From assembly GCA_965367015.1 (NCBI GenBank), contig CBDUGY010000074.1, positions 1 through 14,647 on the forward strand: a stretch of DNA of 14,647 nt, written 5' to 3'. This DNA is from CAXBES01 sp965367015 (lineage in GTDB: Bacteria; Bacteroidota; Bacteroidia; Flavobacteriales; Flavobacteriaceae). A model generated the notes under the pieces. It was not told the origin of the DNA and did no database searches. It was given only the letters and a program-made list of their open reading frames with translations. The stretch's first letter is position 1; every line of letters starts with the position of its first letter. This document shows positions 6,769-14,061 of this stretch, piece after piece. Both the position numbers and the translations under genes were made by a program.

Positions 6769-7629
6769 TTAAGTGTTTAAAGTTCCGGCGTTTACTACAG
6801 GTGTAGCGTCTTTATCACTACACAGTATAACCATTAAATTACTTACCATGGCAGCTTTCTTGTCTTCGTCAAGATCTACGATTTGCTTCTTACTCAATTC
6901 ATTTAATGCCATTTCTACCATACTCACAGCTCCTTCAACAATTTTGTGTCGCGCAGCAACAATAGCAGTTGCTTGTTGTCTTTTAAGCATAGCACTGGCT
7001 ATTTCATTCGAATAGGCTAAATAGCCAATTCTGGATTCCAGTACTTCAATTCCGGCGATTGCTAGGCGATCTTCTAATTCTTTTTCCAGCGCTTCATTTA
7101 CTTCGGTCATGCTCGATCTAAGTGTAATATCCTCATCTAATCCTTCATCCGCAAAATTATCGTAGGGGTATTTACTGGCAAGTTCACGCACCGCAGCATC
7201 TGTTTGAATACGCACAAAGTTTTCATAATTATCAACGTCGAATGCAGCTTTGTGAGTATCTCGAACTCTCCAAACTAAAATTGTACTTATAATAATTGGA
7301 TTTCCCAGTTTGTCATTCACTTTTAATCGTTCACTATCGAAATTTCGTGCACGGAGGGAAATTTTCTTTTTAACATACAATGGGTTCACCCAAAATAAGC
7401 CGTTGCTTTTAATAGTCCCCATATATTTTCCGAAGAGAAGTAAAACGCGAGAACTGTTGGGATTTACAAGAACGAATCCCGGAATCATAATTATTGCTGC
7501 AAAAAATAGTAAGACGAAAAACGGATTTCGAATTGCTATAAGCCCGCCTATACCTATTGCAAGCACAATTAAAAAAATAAACAGCATTAGATAGCCGCTT
7601 GGTGGAAGTATTGACTTTTCGTTGGACAT
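6769..7629 (-). CDS. SPFH/band-7 domain membrane protein
   Basis: This 286-residue protein has two N-terminal transmembrane segments (about 13-32 and 36-55) and a band-7/SPFH domain (about 57-215, with NPNSSRVLLLFGKYMGT, WRVRD, AVRELASKYPYD, AGIEVLESRIGYLAY). A conserved tail follows (KRQQATAIVAARHKIVEGA, LDEDKKAAMVSNLMVILC, TPVVNAGTL). It is shorter than flotillins and longer than stomatin cores. The tail matches a widespread bacterial SPFH subfamily. By family knowledge such proteins oligomerise and organise membrane microdomains. It is the first gene of a minus-strand unit with gaps of 6, 4, 1 and 41 bases, preceded by a strong promoter and an 11-bp repeat. Function in this host is unknown. 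Confidence 0.93.
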   Translation of the reverse strand: MSNEKSILPPSGYLMLFIFLIVLAIGIGGLIAIRNPFFVLLFFAAIIMIPGFVLVNPNSSRVLLLFGKYMGTIKSNGLFWVNPLYVKKKISLRARNFDSERLKVNDKLGNPIIISTILVWRVRDTHKAAFDVDNYENFVRIQTDAAVRELASKYPYDNFADEGLDEDITLRSSMTEVNEALEKELEDRLAIAGIEVLESRIGYLAYSNEIASAMLKRQQATAIVAARHKIVEGAVSMVEMALNELSKKQIVDLDEDKKAAMVSNLMVILCSDKDATPVVNAGTLNT

Positions 7630-7639
7630 GATATATAAT

Positions 7640-7661
7640 TTAAAATGATATTAAAATGATA
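7640..7661. repeat. 11-bp tandem direct repeat in the SPFH leader
   Basis: TTAAAATGATA occurs twice without a gap (7640-7650 and 7651-7661), followed by a partial third unit TTAAA. Eleven bases is close to one helical turn, so both copies face the same side of the helix. The repeat lies between the -7 box of the SPFH promoter and the SPFH start, in the predicted 5' leader. A binding site for the operon's RHH protein is possible but is inference. Confidence 0.7.
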
Positions 7662-7666
7662 TTAAA

Positions 7667-7697
7667 CAAATATAAGTTATTTTTTTAATATTCCAAA
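7667..7697 (-). promoter_or_regulatory. Promoter of the SPFH operon
   Basis: On the minus strand, TTTG (7694-7697), a 19-base spacer and TATATTTG (7667-7674) match the Bacteroidota TTTG-N19-TANNTTTG consensus exactly. It lies 37 bases upstream of the SPFH ATG. The only promoter of comparable quality in the window is that of idi. It is back-to-back with the nuclease promoter. Confidence 0.75.
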
Positions 7698-7729
7698 TCA
7701 ATTTTCTGTTACTTTTTTTAAATGAATAG

Positions 7730-7737
7730 TATCTTTG
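7730..7737 (+). promoter_or_regulatory. -7 box of the S1/P1 nuclease gene
   Basis: TATCTTTG is an exact TANNTTTG match 15 bases before the ATG at 7753. The upstream -33 element is unclear (TGTT at the expected distance). It is arranged divergently from the SPFH promoter in the same 123-base intergenic region. Confidence 0.55.
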
Positions 7738-7752
7738 TGAAAACTTTTCGAT

Positions 7753-8532
7753 ATGAAAATTTACGTATTTGTCATTTTATTCCTCTTGTTTCCATTGCTT
7801 TCTAGCACCGCTGCCGATGATTGGGGCAGGAATGGACATAGGGCTACCGGCGAGATCGCTCAGCAGTATTTAACTAAGAAAGCTCTTAAGAAAATAGATC
7901 ATCTGCTTAATGGGCAGTCACTGGCATTCGTTTCTACCTATGCTGATGAAATAAAGAGCGATGAATTGTATAGAAGTTACGGGCCATGGCATTATGTAAA
8001 TTTCCCGTTTGGAGTTCGGTATGAGGATCATCCTAAAAATGACCGGGGCGATATTGTTGTCGCAATCGAAAATTGTATCAGGGTTTTAAAAGATGAAAAT
8101 GAAACTCGTGAGAATAAGGCTTTTAATTTAAAAATGCTTGTCCACTTTATCGGAGATTTGCATCAGCCGCTTCATATAGGATTGGCTGAAGATAAAGGGG
8201 CCAATGATTTTCAGGTTTTATGGTTCGATGATGGAACAAATTTACATTCTGTTTGGGATACCAAAATGATAGAAAGCTATAATATGTCCTATTCAGAATT
8301 AGCGATGAATACAGATAGACTATCTGAAGCACAGTTGGATTATATTAAAGGAGGTGATGTTCTAAGTTGGATGTACGAAAGCCGAAAACTATGTGAAGAT
8401 ATTTACGCAAATACCAAGAGTGGTGAAAAACTTGGCTATCAATATATGTATCGATATGTTAATACCATGAGGTCACAACTCCAAAAAGGGGGCATTAGAT
8501 TGGCTGTTCTTCTTAATGATATCTTCGATTAA
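7753..8532 (+). CDS. Secreted S1/P1-type zinc nuclease
   Basis: This 259-residue protein has a signal peptide (hydrophobic 4-16, likely cleavage near STA|AD or TAA|DD) and the full zinc-site set of the S1/P1 family. Ligands seen are Trp24 in DDWGRNGHR, His29, Asp65 in TYADEI, His80 in PWHYVN, His131 and Asp135 in HFIGDLHQPLH, His141, and His165 and Asp169 in NLHSVWD. The family hydrolyses single-stranded DNA and RNA and removes 3'-phosphates from nucleotides; a periplasmic or extracellular role in nucleic-acid or phosphate scavenging is inferred. In classical members Trp1 of the mature protein binds zinc through its free amine. Here two or three residues seem to precede the tryptophan unless it is processed further. 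It is a single-gene unit, divergent from the SPFH operon. Confidence 0.95.
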   Translation: MKIYVFVILFLLFPLLSSTAADDWGRNGHRATGEIAQQYLTKKALKKIDHLLNGQSLAFVSTYADEIKSDELYRSYGPWHYVNFPFGVRYEDHPKNDRGDIVVAIENCIRVLKDENETRENKAFNLKMLVHFIGDLHQPLHIGLAEDKGANDFQVLWFDDGTNLHSVWDTKMIESYNMSYSELAMNTDRLSEAQLDYIKGGDVLSWMYESRKLCEDIYANTKSGEKLGYQYMYRYVNTMRSQLQKGGIRLAVLLNDIFD

Positions 8533-8611
8533 TCTCTTTATGTCTTTACGATTTACTCGACAAATAGTTAGAAATCCTTCTGTATGATCCTTTGAATGAA
8601 AAAATTTCAAA

Positions 8612-9223
8612 TCAGCTAACGACTCTAAATGTGAGATTAATTCGGGGATCTTTTATTTTTTTTGATTTAGGTATTTGATGAAGCCAATAATGTTGTGTTT
8701 CTCCTTTCATAATTAATAAACTACCATGCTCTAGTATGATATTAAAATGAAGCGATTTATCCTGCTTGTGTTTTAATTGAAATTTTCTTTGTGTTCCAAG
8801 GCTTAAAGAAGCGATTGTGGGGTTGGGTCCTAATTCCTTTTCATCATCACTATGCCATCCATTACTATCGGTGCCATCGCGATATAGATTGAGCAAAACG
8901 CTCGTAAACTTTATTTCACATTCATCTTCAATTTTGTGTTTTATCTTTTTTAAGGTTGGTGTAAATGGCTTCGGAAACATTGTAATTCCGGAGTAGGAGT
9001 ATGGTTTGTCATTTGAACCATACAAAGCTGTAAGTCGGGGTTGTTTGTAAATTTTCCCGAATAACTTGATATCGTCTTGTTGCCAATCTGTTTTATTCTT
9101 TAATATTTCAAAGTACTCTGAAGCTTCTTCAGAAGAATAAAATTTTGGATAGTAAACAATATCCGCATTCGGTAGTGGCACTATGATCTTTTCTGGATCA
9201 TTTTCGGAAGCAAATAAATTCAT
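8612..9223 (-). CDS. AlkB-family Fe(II)/2-oxoglutarate dioxygenase
   Basis: This 203-residue protein is like ALKBH2/3-type bacterial AlkB homologues, which oxidatively demethylate alkylated bases (1-methyladenine, 3-methylcytosine) in DNA or RNA. Iron ligands are visible as His124-x-Asp126 in GWHSDDE and His182 in the HYWLHQIPK segment. 2-Oxoglutarate-binding arginines are Arg194 and Arg200 in DPRINLTFR. The conserved LNLYRDGTDSNGW precedes the HxD motif, and SLGTQRKFQLKHK lies between the motifs. Length is typical. It is the last gene of a three-gene minus-strand unit, starting one base after the DoxX stop. No Ada-type regulator is nearby. The convergent gap to the nuclease gene holds only a weak AT-rich hairpin (8591-8610). 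Confidence 0.93.
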   Translation of the reverse strand: MNLFASENDPEKIIVPLPNADIVYYPKFYSSEEASEYFEILKNKTDWQQDDIKLFGKIYKQPRLTALYGSNDKPYSYSGITMFPKPFTPTLKKIKHKIEDECEIKFTSVLLNLYRDGTDSNGWHSDDEKELGPNPTIASLSLGTQRKFQLKHKQDKSLHFNIILEHGSLLIMKGETQHYWLHQIPKSKKIKDPRINLTFRVVS

Positions 9224-9224
9224 T

Positions 9225-9575
9225 TTAGATATATTGATAAGCCCAATAAATAAGTAAAAATTGCAACGGTAAACGCAGAATAAGGAGCCATTTAGGGAGC
9301 TTCATCGAGGCCTTTTGATTTTGAAGCATATAGACATGTACAGGTATAAAAAGGAGTAATAGAATTATTATACCCCATGCCGCGATAACCTGAGTCGTGG
9401 GATTGAGGATCATAAAACCCAGCAACATTTCGGCAACTCCGCTAATAATTACCATAGTATCGTGAGAAGGAATACAAGGCGGTATTATGCGTTTGTACAT
9501 ATTTGGCTTTCTGAAATGATTCACTCCTGCCAATATAAAAACGATTCCTATTAAATACTGATGCCAGGGTAACAT
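9225..9575 (-). CDS. DoxX-like four-helix membrane protein
   Basis: This 116-residue protein has about four transmembrane helices (7-19, 41-57, 63-83 and 96-114) and short charged loops. The pattern AGVNHFRKPNMYKRIIPP followed by SGVAEMLLG is typical of the small DoxX-like integral membrane family of Bacteroidota. DoxX relatives have been linked to quinone-dependent oxidation and thiol stress, but no reaction can be assigned to this protein. It lies three bases after the lipoprotein gene and one base before the AlkB gene, so the three are almost certainly co-transcribed. Confidence 0.85.
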   Translation of the reverse strand: MLPWHQYLIGIVFILAGVNHFRKPNMYKRIIPPCIPSHDTMVIISGVAEMLLGFMILNPTTQVIAAWGIIILLLLFIPVHVYMLQNQKASMKLPKWLLILRLPLQFLLIYWAYQYI

Positions 9576-9578
9576 ATA

Positions 9579-9782
9579 TTATTTAATGGTGTCTTTAGGT
9601 TTATTAATAGTGTCTCTGTTCATTATTGGAGGCGTTTGATATTGTAACAGCGAATCAAGAGGCGGGGCTCCGTCTCCAATTCCGTCGTTAGATTCTACAG
9701 GCATCATTTCGGGAGATTGTTTGGTGTTTCTACAACCAGTAACAGTAAGTATTAAGACTACTATAAATAAGACTTTTTTCAT
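9579..9782 (-). CDS. Small predicted lipoprotein
   Basis: This 67-residue protein has a lipoprotein signal peptide: MKK, a hydrophobic core VLFIVVLILTV, and lipobox TVTGC with Cys17. The mature part is about 50 residues, low in complexity, proline- and acid-containing (DGIGDGAPPLDSLL, then a charged KPKDTIK end), and is probably disordered. No family is recognised. An envelope location is inferred from the lipobox. It is the first gene of the unit leading into DoxX and AlkB, three bases before the DoxX start. The signal peptide and the upstream TACTTTTG box support its reality despite the small size. Confidence 0.75.
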   Translation of the reverse strand: MKKVLFIVVLILTVTGCRNTKQSPEMMPVESNDGIGDGAPPLDSLLQYQTPPIMNRDTINKPKDTIK

Positions 9783-9815
9783 GTGCGGAAACTATTTGTT
9801 GAGTGAAATTGAAAT

Positions 9816-9823
9816 CAAAAGTA
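9816..9823 (-). promoter_or_regulatory. -7 box of the lipoprotein-DoxX-AlkB unit
   Basis: On the minus strand TACTTTTG matches TANNTTTG exactly, 33 bases before the ATG at 9782. The -33 element is not evident. Confidence 0.45.
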
Positions 9824-9867
9824 GCTATTTTACATTGAAATTATTGATTATTCGTTCAATTTCAAGG

Positions 9868-9904
9868 TATATAAAAAGCCCCTCTGCAATTGCAGAGGGG
9901 CTTT
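9868..9904 (-). terminator. Intrinsic terminator of the giant secreted-protein gene
   Basis: 9875-9904 is a perfect 30-base palindrome whose core stem is GCCCCTCTGCAA / TTGCAGAGGGGC. On the minus strand it is followed by TTTTTATATA. It lies 31 bases beyond the stop of the gene at 9935-13792. The plus-strand side has only TTT before AAA, so it works best on the minus strand. Confidence 0.9.
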
Positions 9905-9934
9905 AAAGGTTGGTTAATTGACTATCTGTAAAAC

Positions 9935-12900
9935 TTACTCTTTAATTAAGCGTTTTACAGCAGTAGCATTATCACCGATAATTTGAACAACATATACTCC
10001 TGCTGCCAATCTGGATACATCAATAACAGTCTCACCTAGCGATCCGCGAAGGTCAGTGTTGTTAACGAGTTTTCCATTCAGGTCATATATCATAACTCTT
10101 TCAAGTTGAATATTTGAGCTGTTGGCAATAGTTACCTGGTTTTGAGCAGGATTAGGATACATTGAGATGGCATTATCTAATTTATTGTCATCTACACCTA
10201 ATACGCTCTCAACAGTAAGTTGGAAAGTACAGGTACCATCATTACCGTATTCATCGGTTGCAGTTAAAGTAACCGTGTAAACTCCATCAGGAATAAGTGT
10301 TCCGGCTGCTGGATCTTGCGAGAAGATAGTAACAGGATCGGTACAGTTATCGACAGCAGATGCTTGCGCAGTTGCGAAATAATCTGGCACTTCATAGAAC
10401 AAGTTACCTGGTCCCGGATCAACAGTTTGATCTGCCGGACAAGTTACTTCAGGTCCTAATGCATCAATAACAGTTACAACAGCCATACAAATTGCCGTGT
10501 TATTACTTGGATCTGCAACAAGTACAGAAACAGTAATAGGAGTACCTATATCATCGCAATCAAAAGTATCGATATCGATAGTTGTAACAGCAAATCCACA
10601 AGCTTCCATAGAGTTTGTCATATCTATTAGATCTTCAGGCTCAATAGTAGCAGTACCATCTGCTCCTAATTCAACTGTAAGATCCATACAAACTAGTACA
10701 GGATCTGTATTGTCGATTACATTTACTGTTGCAGTACATGTAGATTCATTTCCACTTGCATCAATAGGTGTAACTTCAATTAGATTCTCACCAACATCAG
10801 AACAATCGCAATCGATTGTTGTGCTCGGTCCTGCTCCGGCTGAATACTGAATGTTACCATTAAATACTCTAGGCTGGAAAGTTGTTCCTGTAAAAGGGTA
10901 TCCTTTTCCGGCACCTTCAAGGAACTCAAGGTTTGCATCAGATGCGAAAACAGCACCAGTCGCAGTTCCGTTGGTATAATTAAATCCACCAGTCGAGAAG
11001 TCAGTAGGCGTTACATAGAACGCGTGAGTTTCACCTGCAGGAATCACATATCCTAAGGCTAGTCCTAAAGGAGTGGCAACACCATCTCCATTAGAAACAA
11101 CACCAGGTGCAGTTCCAATAAGAGTCCATGCTGCTGGATTGTCTTCAGATCCTACCCATGTTCCTGATTTGGCATATACTTCTACATCAAATACAGCACC
11201 TGTATCTCCGTGAATATCGAATGAATCGATAGTTACATCGTTAAGTGCGTTAAGATCGAACATGTTTCCGAAGTTACCATTTCCACCAGCTAAAGTTGTA
11301 GCTAAGGTTTGTGGTACCGGAGCACCACCACCTGATGCACTTACAACAAATGAACAGTTATCTGTAGCAGAAAGTAAAAGATCTGAAACATTGATAGTGG
11401 CCATTCCATTAGCATCTAGTACTACATCAAGAGGTGTAGAAGGGATATCGTATTCTATTAATACGTTATCAACTCCAGCTCCCCATGCAAAATCGTCTTC
11501 ATCGTCGTAAGTGAATCTAACTTGTAAATTAGCATTTTCAAATGGTAAAAGATCGATAACTCCACTGTTTTCTGGAGGCGTATCAACATCGGCGAAAAGT
11601 ATTTGTTGCCATGCTGCACCGTCCCAAACTTCAACTGTGAATTCACCAGATGTTACAAATACTTGCAGAGACCAGTCAAATGATAGCTCAGCAGTCGTAG
11701 CTCCAGTAATATCGTATACTGGCGAAATTAATCTAACAGTATTGTCTAATTCTCCACCACCAATTGCGTCATCGTCAAAAATAGCCGCGTTAGTAGGGAA
11801 GTCAGCACCACCTGGCATTGCAGGAGAACCAAACGTCCAATCAAAGTTTCCAGTTACAACTTCTGTTGACCATCCACCCGGTAGGGTAGCACCTTCAAAA
11901 TCGGTTAAGATTGAGAATGTTCCTGGCTGACCGATACACATCAATTCCGGTGCAGTATCATCCACTACTGTGATCACAGCGTTACACATTGCGGTGTTTC
12001 CACTTGGATCTGTAGCGATTACTGTAACAGCATTTGGTCCGGTATTAGAACAATCGTAACTTCCGGCTGTTCCGGAAGTAGTAACGGTATATATTATATT
12101 ACCATTAAATACTCTTGGATTGAAGTTACTTGAGAACGGATAGGCTAATCCTGCTCCTTCATAAAATTCAAGGTTCGCATCTGAAGCAAATAGCGCTCCT
12201 GTTGTAGTACCATTAGTATAATTGATTCCGGTACTGGTAGTTAATGTTACATAGAAGGCAACGGTATCGCCAGCGGCAACATTCACGCCTAAGCTTAGAC
12301 CTAAAGGTGTAGGTAGACCATCACCTGCCGAAGTAATTCCTACAGCAGTATCTAACAACGTCCAATCTCCGGGAGTATTTACAGATGGCAGGTAAGGACC
12401 GGTTTTGAAATATACTTCAACATCACTGGTTACTCCATTATCCATATTCACATCAAAAGAATCGATTGTTATATCATTGATAGCCATGATATCAAACATA
12501 TTCCCTGCTTGTCCGTTTCCGCCAGCAAAAGTAGTTTCAATACTTTCCATGGTCGTAGTCGCACCCGCATAAGAGAAGGTAACGCCACAGTTGTCTGAAG
12601 ATGTCGCTGCAAGATCTGCAGGATCAACCACTACGTTTCCGGTAGCGTCTAATGACACAGTTATATCCTGACAAGTAATTGTAGGAAGTTCATTGTCGAT
12701 TACAGTAATTGTAAACTGACAAGAAACAGTATTTCCGTCACTGTCTGTCGCTTCGTATTCGATAGTAGAAACTCCTACAGGGAACATACTTCCTGAAGGA
12801 TCACCCATTGTTTGTGTTGTAGCTATTACGCCATCCTCAGGGTCGATTGCAAGTGCATCAGCAAAATTTACTACAGCACTACATTCTCCAACATCATTGT

Positions 12901-13792
12901 TTACAGTTACGTTCATCGGACAAGAAATCACAGGAGGTTGCCCTATTAAGATTCCGCTCGCGTTTAGTGTAAAATTACCTTGATTAGTACCAAAGCCTCC
13001 AACAGATATGTAATATGTAGAAGAGCCATCAGTCATAAATGTCACAGAACTTTGAAGTCCACAGTTATCATCGTTAGATGCCTCACATACCAATGCTCCA
13101 CAAGTTCCGGTATAAATTTCTAATGTAGTATCAAATCCAGATCCACAAGTGTCGAAGGTTACCATTGAACCTGTAACACTAGTATCAGTAAACACGTACC
13201 ATACATCCGATCCGCTATTCGGACCACAAGCTGGAGCCCCTTCATCGTTCCCCGCATTGTTATAACCCGGAGTTGAACCATTCATTGTGATAGCGATCGC
13301 ATTAGCACAAAGATCGTTTGGCGGTGGTGGTGGTGGCGTAAATTCTTCCAGACAGAAAGCTACATCTGAAGAAGAACCGCTAAAGTCATAAACCTGAATT
13401 ATCAGGTTGTCTCCAACTGTCCATCCACTTAGATTGTTGTTGGTTGCGAAAGTGTTTGCACAATCAATCGCTGTTCCGGCTGCAGCATCTCCACAGTTTG
13501 CAAATACAGCAATCCCAGGAGATCCTGGAGTTCTTGAATTGAATATTAATTCCGGTGAAGTTGCAGTCCAGGTATACCATTGATCCAGTCCTGGATTCGA
13601 GCATACGGTTGGAACTCCACTATCCGTTGTTCCGTTAGCTACGAAAGGCAACAAAAAAGTGGGCGTTGCACATCCCGTTCCTTGTGCAGAGGGAGTGATT
13701 GGCGTCGCTCCTGCACAAAAATCATTTGCAGGTTGCGCAAAGGCAAAACTGCAAACAAATAGCATTAAGAATAATAAAGTAATTTTTCTCAT
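9935..13792 (-). CDS. Giant secreted protein with HYR/Ig-like repeats and T9SS type A sorting domain
   Basis: This 1285-residue exported protein starts with a signal peptide (cleavage near FAFA|Q, residue 20). Two N-terminal modules beginning (A/P)NDxCAxA (21-152 and 159-281), joined by a Pro-rich linker (PPPPPP), resemble PPC-type beta domains. An HYR domain follows (286-366). Next come Ig/HYR-like units with the signatures C-x-D/Q-I/L-T-V-x-L, SxDNC, DCS-x-x-G and D-x-x-G-N-x-x-x-C: 369-611 and 614-1027 (both interrupted by inserts), 1030-1110 (intact) and a last HYR domain (1113-1195). A T9SS type A sorting domain (1208-1285: MYPNPAQNQV, IYDLNGKLV, LAAGVYVVQI, VKRLIKE) closes it. It is probably displayed on or released from the cell surface as an adhesin-like protein. 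No enzymatic motif is seen. It is monocistronic. Confidence 0.93.
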   Translation of the reverse strand: MRKITLLFLMLFVCSFAFAQPANDFCAGATPITPSAQGTGCATPTFLLPFVANGTTDSGVPTVCSNPGLDQWYTWTATSPELIFNSRTPGSPGIAVFANCGDAAAGTAIDCANTFATNNNLSGWTVGDNLIIQVYDFSGSSSDVAFCLEEFTPPPPPPNDLCANAIAITMNGSTPGYNNAGNDEGAPACGPNSGSDVWYVFTDTSVTGSMVTFDTCGSGFDTTLEIYTGTCGALVCEASNDDNCGLQSSVTFMTDGSSTYYISVGGFGTNQGNFTLNASGILIGQPPVISCPMNVTVNNDVGECSAVVNFADALAIDPEDGVIATTQTMGDPSGSMFPVGVSTIEYEATDSDGNTVSCQFTITVIDNELPTITCQDITVSLDATGNVVVDPADLAATSSDNCGVTFSYAGATTTMESIETTFAGGNGQAGNMFDIMAINDITIDSFDVNMDNGVTSDVEVYFKTGPYLPSVNTPGDWTLLDTAVGITSAGDGLPTPLGLSLGVNVAAGDTVAFYVTLTTSTGINYTNGTTTGALFASDANLEFYEGAGLAYPFSSNFNPRVFNGNIIYTVTTSGTAGSYDCSNTGPNAVTVIATDPSGNTAMCNAVITVVDDTAPELMCIGQPGTFSILTDFEGATLPGGWSTEVVTGNFDWTFGSPAMPGGADFPTNAAIFDDDAIGGGELDNTVRLISPVYDITGATTAELSFDWSLQVFVTSGEFTVEVWDGAAWQQILFADVDTPPENSGVIDLLPFENANLQVRFTYDDEDDFAWGAGVDNVLIEYDIPSTPLDVVLDANGMATINVSDLLLSATDNCSFVVSASGGGAPVPQTLATTLAGGNGNFGNMFDLNALNDVTIDSFDIHGDTGAVFDVEVYAKSGTWVGSEDNPAAWTLIGTAPGVVSNGDGVATPLGLALGYVIPAGETHAFYVTPTDFSTGGFNYTNGTATGAVFASDANLEFLEGAGKGYPFTGTTFQPRVFNGNIQYSAGAGPSTTIDCDCSDVGENLIEVTPIDASGNESTCTATVNVIDNTDPVLVCMDLTVELGADGTATIEPEDLIDMTNSMEACGFAVTTIDIDTFDCDDIGTPITVSVLVADPSNNTAICMAVVTVIDALGPEVTCPADQTVDPGPGNLFYEVPDYFATAQASAVDNCTDPVTIFSQDPAAGTLIPDGVYTVTLTATDEYGNDGTCTFQLTVESVLGVDDNKLDNAISMYPNPAQNQVTIANSSNIQLERVMIYDLNGKLVNNTDLRGSLGETVIDVSRLAAGVYVVQIIGDNATAVKRLIKE
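10838..11311 (-). repeat. Second copy of a ~157-residue module within the giant protein
   Basis: This encodes residues 828-985 of the giant protein. It shares with the copy at 12077-12544 the blocks TLAGGNG..GNMFD..A.ND, TIDSFD, DVEVY.K.G, GDG..TPLGL.LG, AFYVT, NYTNGT.TGA.FASDANLEF.EGAG, YPF and PRVFNGNI.Y; by eye more than half the residues are identical. The DNA itself has diverged clearly, so the duplication is old. Confidence 0.85.
11438..11923 (-). other. MAM/jelly-roll-like insert domain within the giant protein
   Basis: This encodes residues 624-785. It begins with the pattern FEGATLPGGWS (632-642) and continues with DWTFGSP, FDDDAIGGGELDNTVRLISPVYDI, LSFDWSL, VEVWDGAAWQQI and VRFTYDDEDDFAWGAGVDNVLIEY. 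This order is typical of MAM-like or cleaved-adhesin jelly-roll domains in Bacteroidota. It is flanked on both sides by pieces of one HYR-like repeat unit. Confidence 0.7.
12077..12544 (-). repeat. First copy of a ~156-residue module within the giant protein
   Basis: This encodes residues 417-572, paralogous to the copy at 10838-11311. It sits between the SSDNCG half (369-410) and the DCSNTG half (578-611) of one HYR-like unit. A beta-sandwich is inferred from the alternating hydrophobic strands. No named domain is recognised. Confidence 0.85.
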
Positions 13793-13834
13793 AATTAATA
13801 GTTGTTTTAGTTAAAACTTAAATATATGTTAATT

Positions 13835-13842
13835 TAAAGATA
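13835..13842 (-). promoter_or_regulatory. Candidate -7 box of the giant secreted-protein gene
   Basis: The minus strand reads TATCTTTA, with the final G of TANNTTTG replaced by A. No -33 TTTG is seen at the proper distance. This is weak evidence. Confidence 0.3.
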
Positions 13843-13930
13843 GGAGATATTTTTTTAGTTGAAAGGGATATTTACTGGTTAAAATGCAATTGAAGTTAAC
13901 ATTAAATGAAGGTTGGAGTTATAATAAATT

Positions 13931-13957
13931 AAAAACCACCAATTAAGGTGGCTTTTA
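13931..13957 (-). terminator. Second hairpin with T-tract upstream of the giant gene
   Basis: The minus strand reads AAAAGCCACC, loop TTAATT, then GGTGGTTTTT and further T/A-rich DNA. This is a 5-bp GC-containing stem extended by A-T pairs. It lies about 110 bases beyond the htpG terminator and about 140 bases before the giant gene start. It could be a back-up terminator, the end of a small RNA, or an attenuator. The plus strand also shows CTTTTATTT after the stem, so direction is uncertain. Confidence 0.55.
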
Positions 13958-14061
13958 TTTATATCTTAAATGTTGATAAATTCTAACTAAGGCAAATTTT
14001 GCCGTTATTTAATACTCTTTAAAATCATTTTTTTTGCGAACTATCACAATTTACTGTATAA

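Noticed and set aside
8591..8610. AT-rich inverted repeat TTTGAA...TTCAA between the nuclease and AlkB genes
   Set aside because: The stem is short and has almost no GC. It is too weak to call as a terminator, although it sits where a bidirectional one would be expected.
13318..13340. GGTGGTGGTGG trinucleotide run in the giant gene as a phase-variation tract
   Set aside because: It encodes a hexaproline linker. Changes by three bases would not shift the frame, so an on/off switch is not supported.
9935..13792. Plus-strand open frames within the giant gene (for example 10497-10850 and 11511-11930)
   Set aside because: They are antisense shadows of a long coding region. Their translations are Ser/Thr/Val-rich and low in complexity, and no promoters precede them.
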